This document shows positions 10,994-11,139 of a DNA stretch of 11,139 nt, piece by piece; the first letter of the stretch is position 1; each line of letters starts with the position of its first letter. This DNA comes from an uncultured Clostridia bacterium. Lineage in GTDB: Bacteria; Bacillota; Clostridia; Oscillospirales; Oscillospiraceae. A model generated the notes under the pieces. It had not been told where the DNA came from. It ran no database searches and saw only the letters and a list, made by a program, of their open reading frames with translations. The DNA is taken from contig CAMVOG010000059.1 of the NCBI GenBank assembly GCA_947169005.1, positions 1-11,139 of the forward strand, given 5' to 3'. The position numbers and the translations under genes were made by a program.

Positions 10994-11139
10994 TTACGCC
11001 GCCATGCGGAAAAGCAGCAGGGCGTCCCGGCTGTTCGTTCTGCCGTCGGCATTCGGGTCCGGGGCCTCGCCGGTGAAGGCGATCCCGTCGCCGGAAACGG
11101 CCCGGAACAGCATCGCCGCGTCCGCCTTCGTGAAGACTC
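10994..11139 (-). CDS. Dockerin-like C-terminus of a protein (partial, 5' end beyond the window)
   Basis: The last 47 codons of a minus-strand gene are present, ending in tandem stops TAA-TGA. The segment DPNADGRTNSRDALLLFRMAA is a complete type I dockerin F-hand repeat: Asp, Asn, Asp, Asn and Asp at loop positions 1, 3, 5, 9 and 12 fit calcium binding, followed by the LL-R helix. Upstream, FTKADAAMLFRAVSG looks like the helix of the first repeat, whose loop lies beyond the edge. Dockerins attach exported proteins to cohesins. Outside cellulosome producers they also occur on miscellaneous surface proteins of gut Firmicutes, so the catalytic or binding partner domain cannot be guessed here. 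Confidence 0.8.
   Translation of the reverse strand, partial: VFTKADAAMLFRAVSGDGIAFTGEAPDPNADGRTNSRDALLLFRMAA

Noticed and set aside
10392..11052. Minus-strand frames opposite the SPFH gene (10392-10994 and 9991-11052)
   Set aside because: They are shadows of the SPFH coding region. Only the short frame at 10994-11139 has a recognisable (dockerin) pattern.

Overview
The window looks like a GC-rich chromosome segment from a gut Firmicute, most likely Oscillospiraceae/Oscillospirales. The evidence is AGGAGG-type ribosome sites, TTGACA/TATAAT-type promoters, a DUF1836 regulator, an ECF sigma factor coupled to a membrane regulator, a dockerin-tailed protein and a barnase/barstar pair, all in strongly GC-biased codons. 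The placement is inferred from gene content, not from a database match.

Layout. (1) 1-1073, minus: an arylamine N-acetyltransferase whose stop overlaps the start of a tRNA adenosine deaminase (tadA, cut by the left edge). (2) 1105-1675, plus: a compact, AT-richer hicA-hicB toxin-antitoxin cassette with its own near-consensus promoter and an intrinsic terminator. (3) 6893-1713, minus: a run of four genes read leftward. These are a flippase-like membrane protein fused to half a glycosyltransferase, a DEDDh exonuclease with a zinc-ribbon-like tail, a barnase-type RNase carried on a lipoprotein with a long acidic spacer, and a barstar inhibitor in one frame with an M32 carboxypeptidase. (4) 6914-7140: a gene-free stretch with four perfect hairpins and a heptamer tandem array. 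(5) 7138-9259, minus: an ECF sigma factor overlapping a single-pass membrane protein that is probably its regulator. (6) 9286-9480: inverted repeats, a second and related heptamer array, and a strong promoter. (7) 9481-10935, plus: a DUF1836 regulator and an SPFH/prohibitin-like membrane protein in one operon. (8) 10953-11139: a hairpin between convergent genes, then the dockerin-like C-terminus of a minus-strand gene that runs off the right edge.

The strongest biological story is at 1713-4191. The C-terminal half of the lipoprotein is a recognisable barnase with its catalytic residues intact. The next gene, 13 bases downstream, opens with a barstar domain that keeps the two key aspartates of the interface. 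That inhibitor has no stop codon and reads straight into a complete M32 metallocarboxypeptidase, and the codons of the junction also form a Shine-Dalgarno site for the peptidase. The second unusual feature is a pair of related 7-bp tandem arrays (AACTCTA and AACTTTA) that bracket the sigma/regulator operon; one abuts its stop codon and the other lies upstream of its start.
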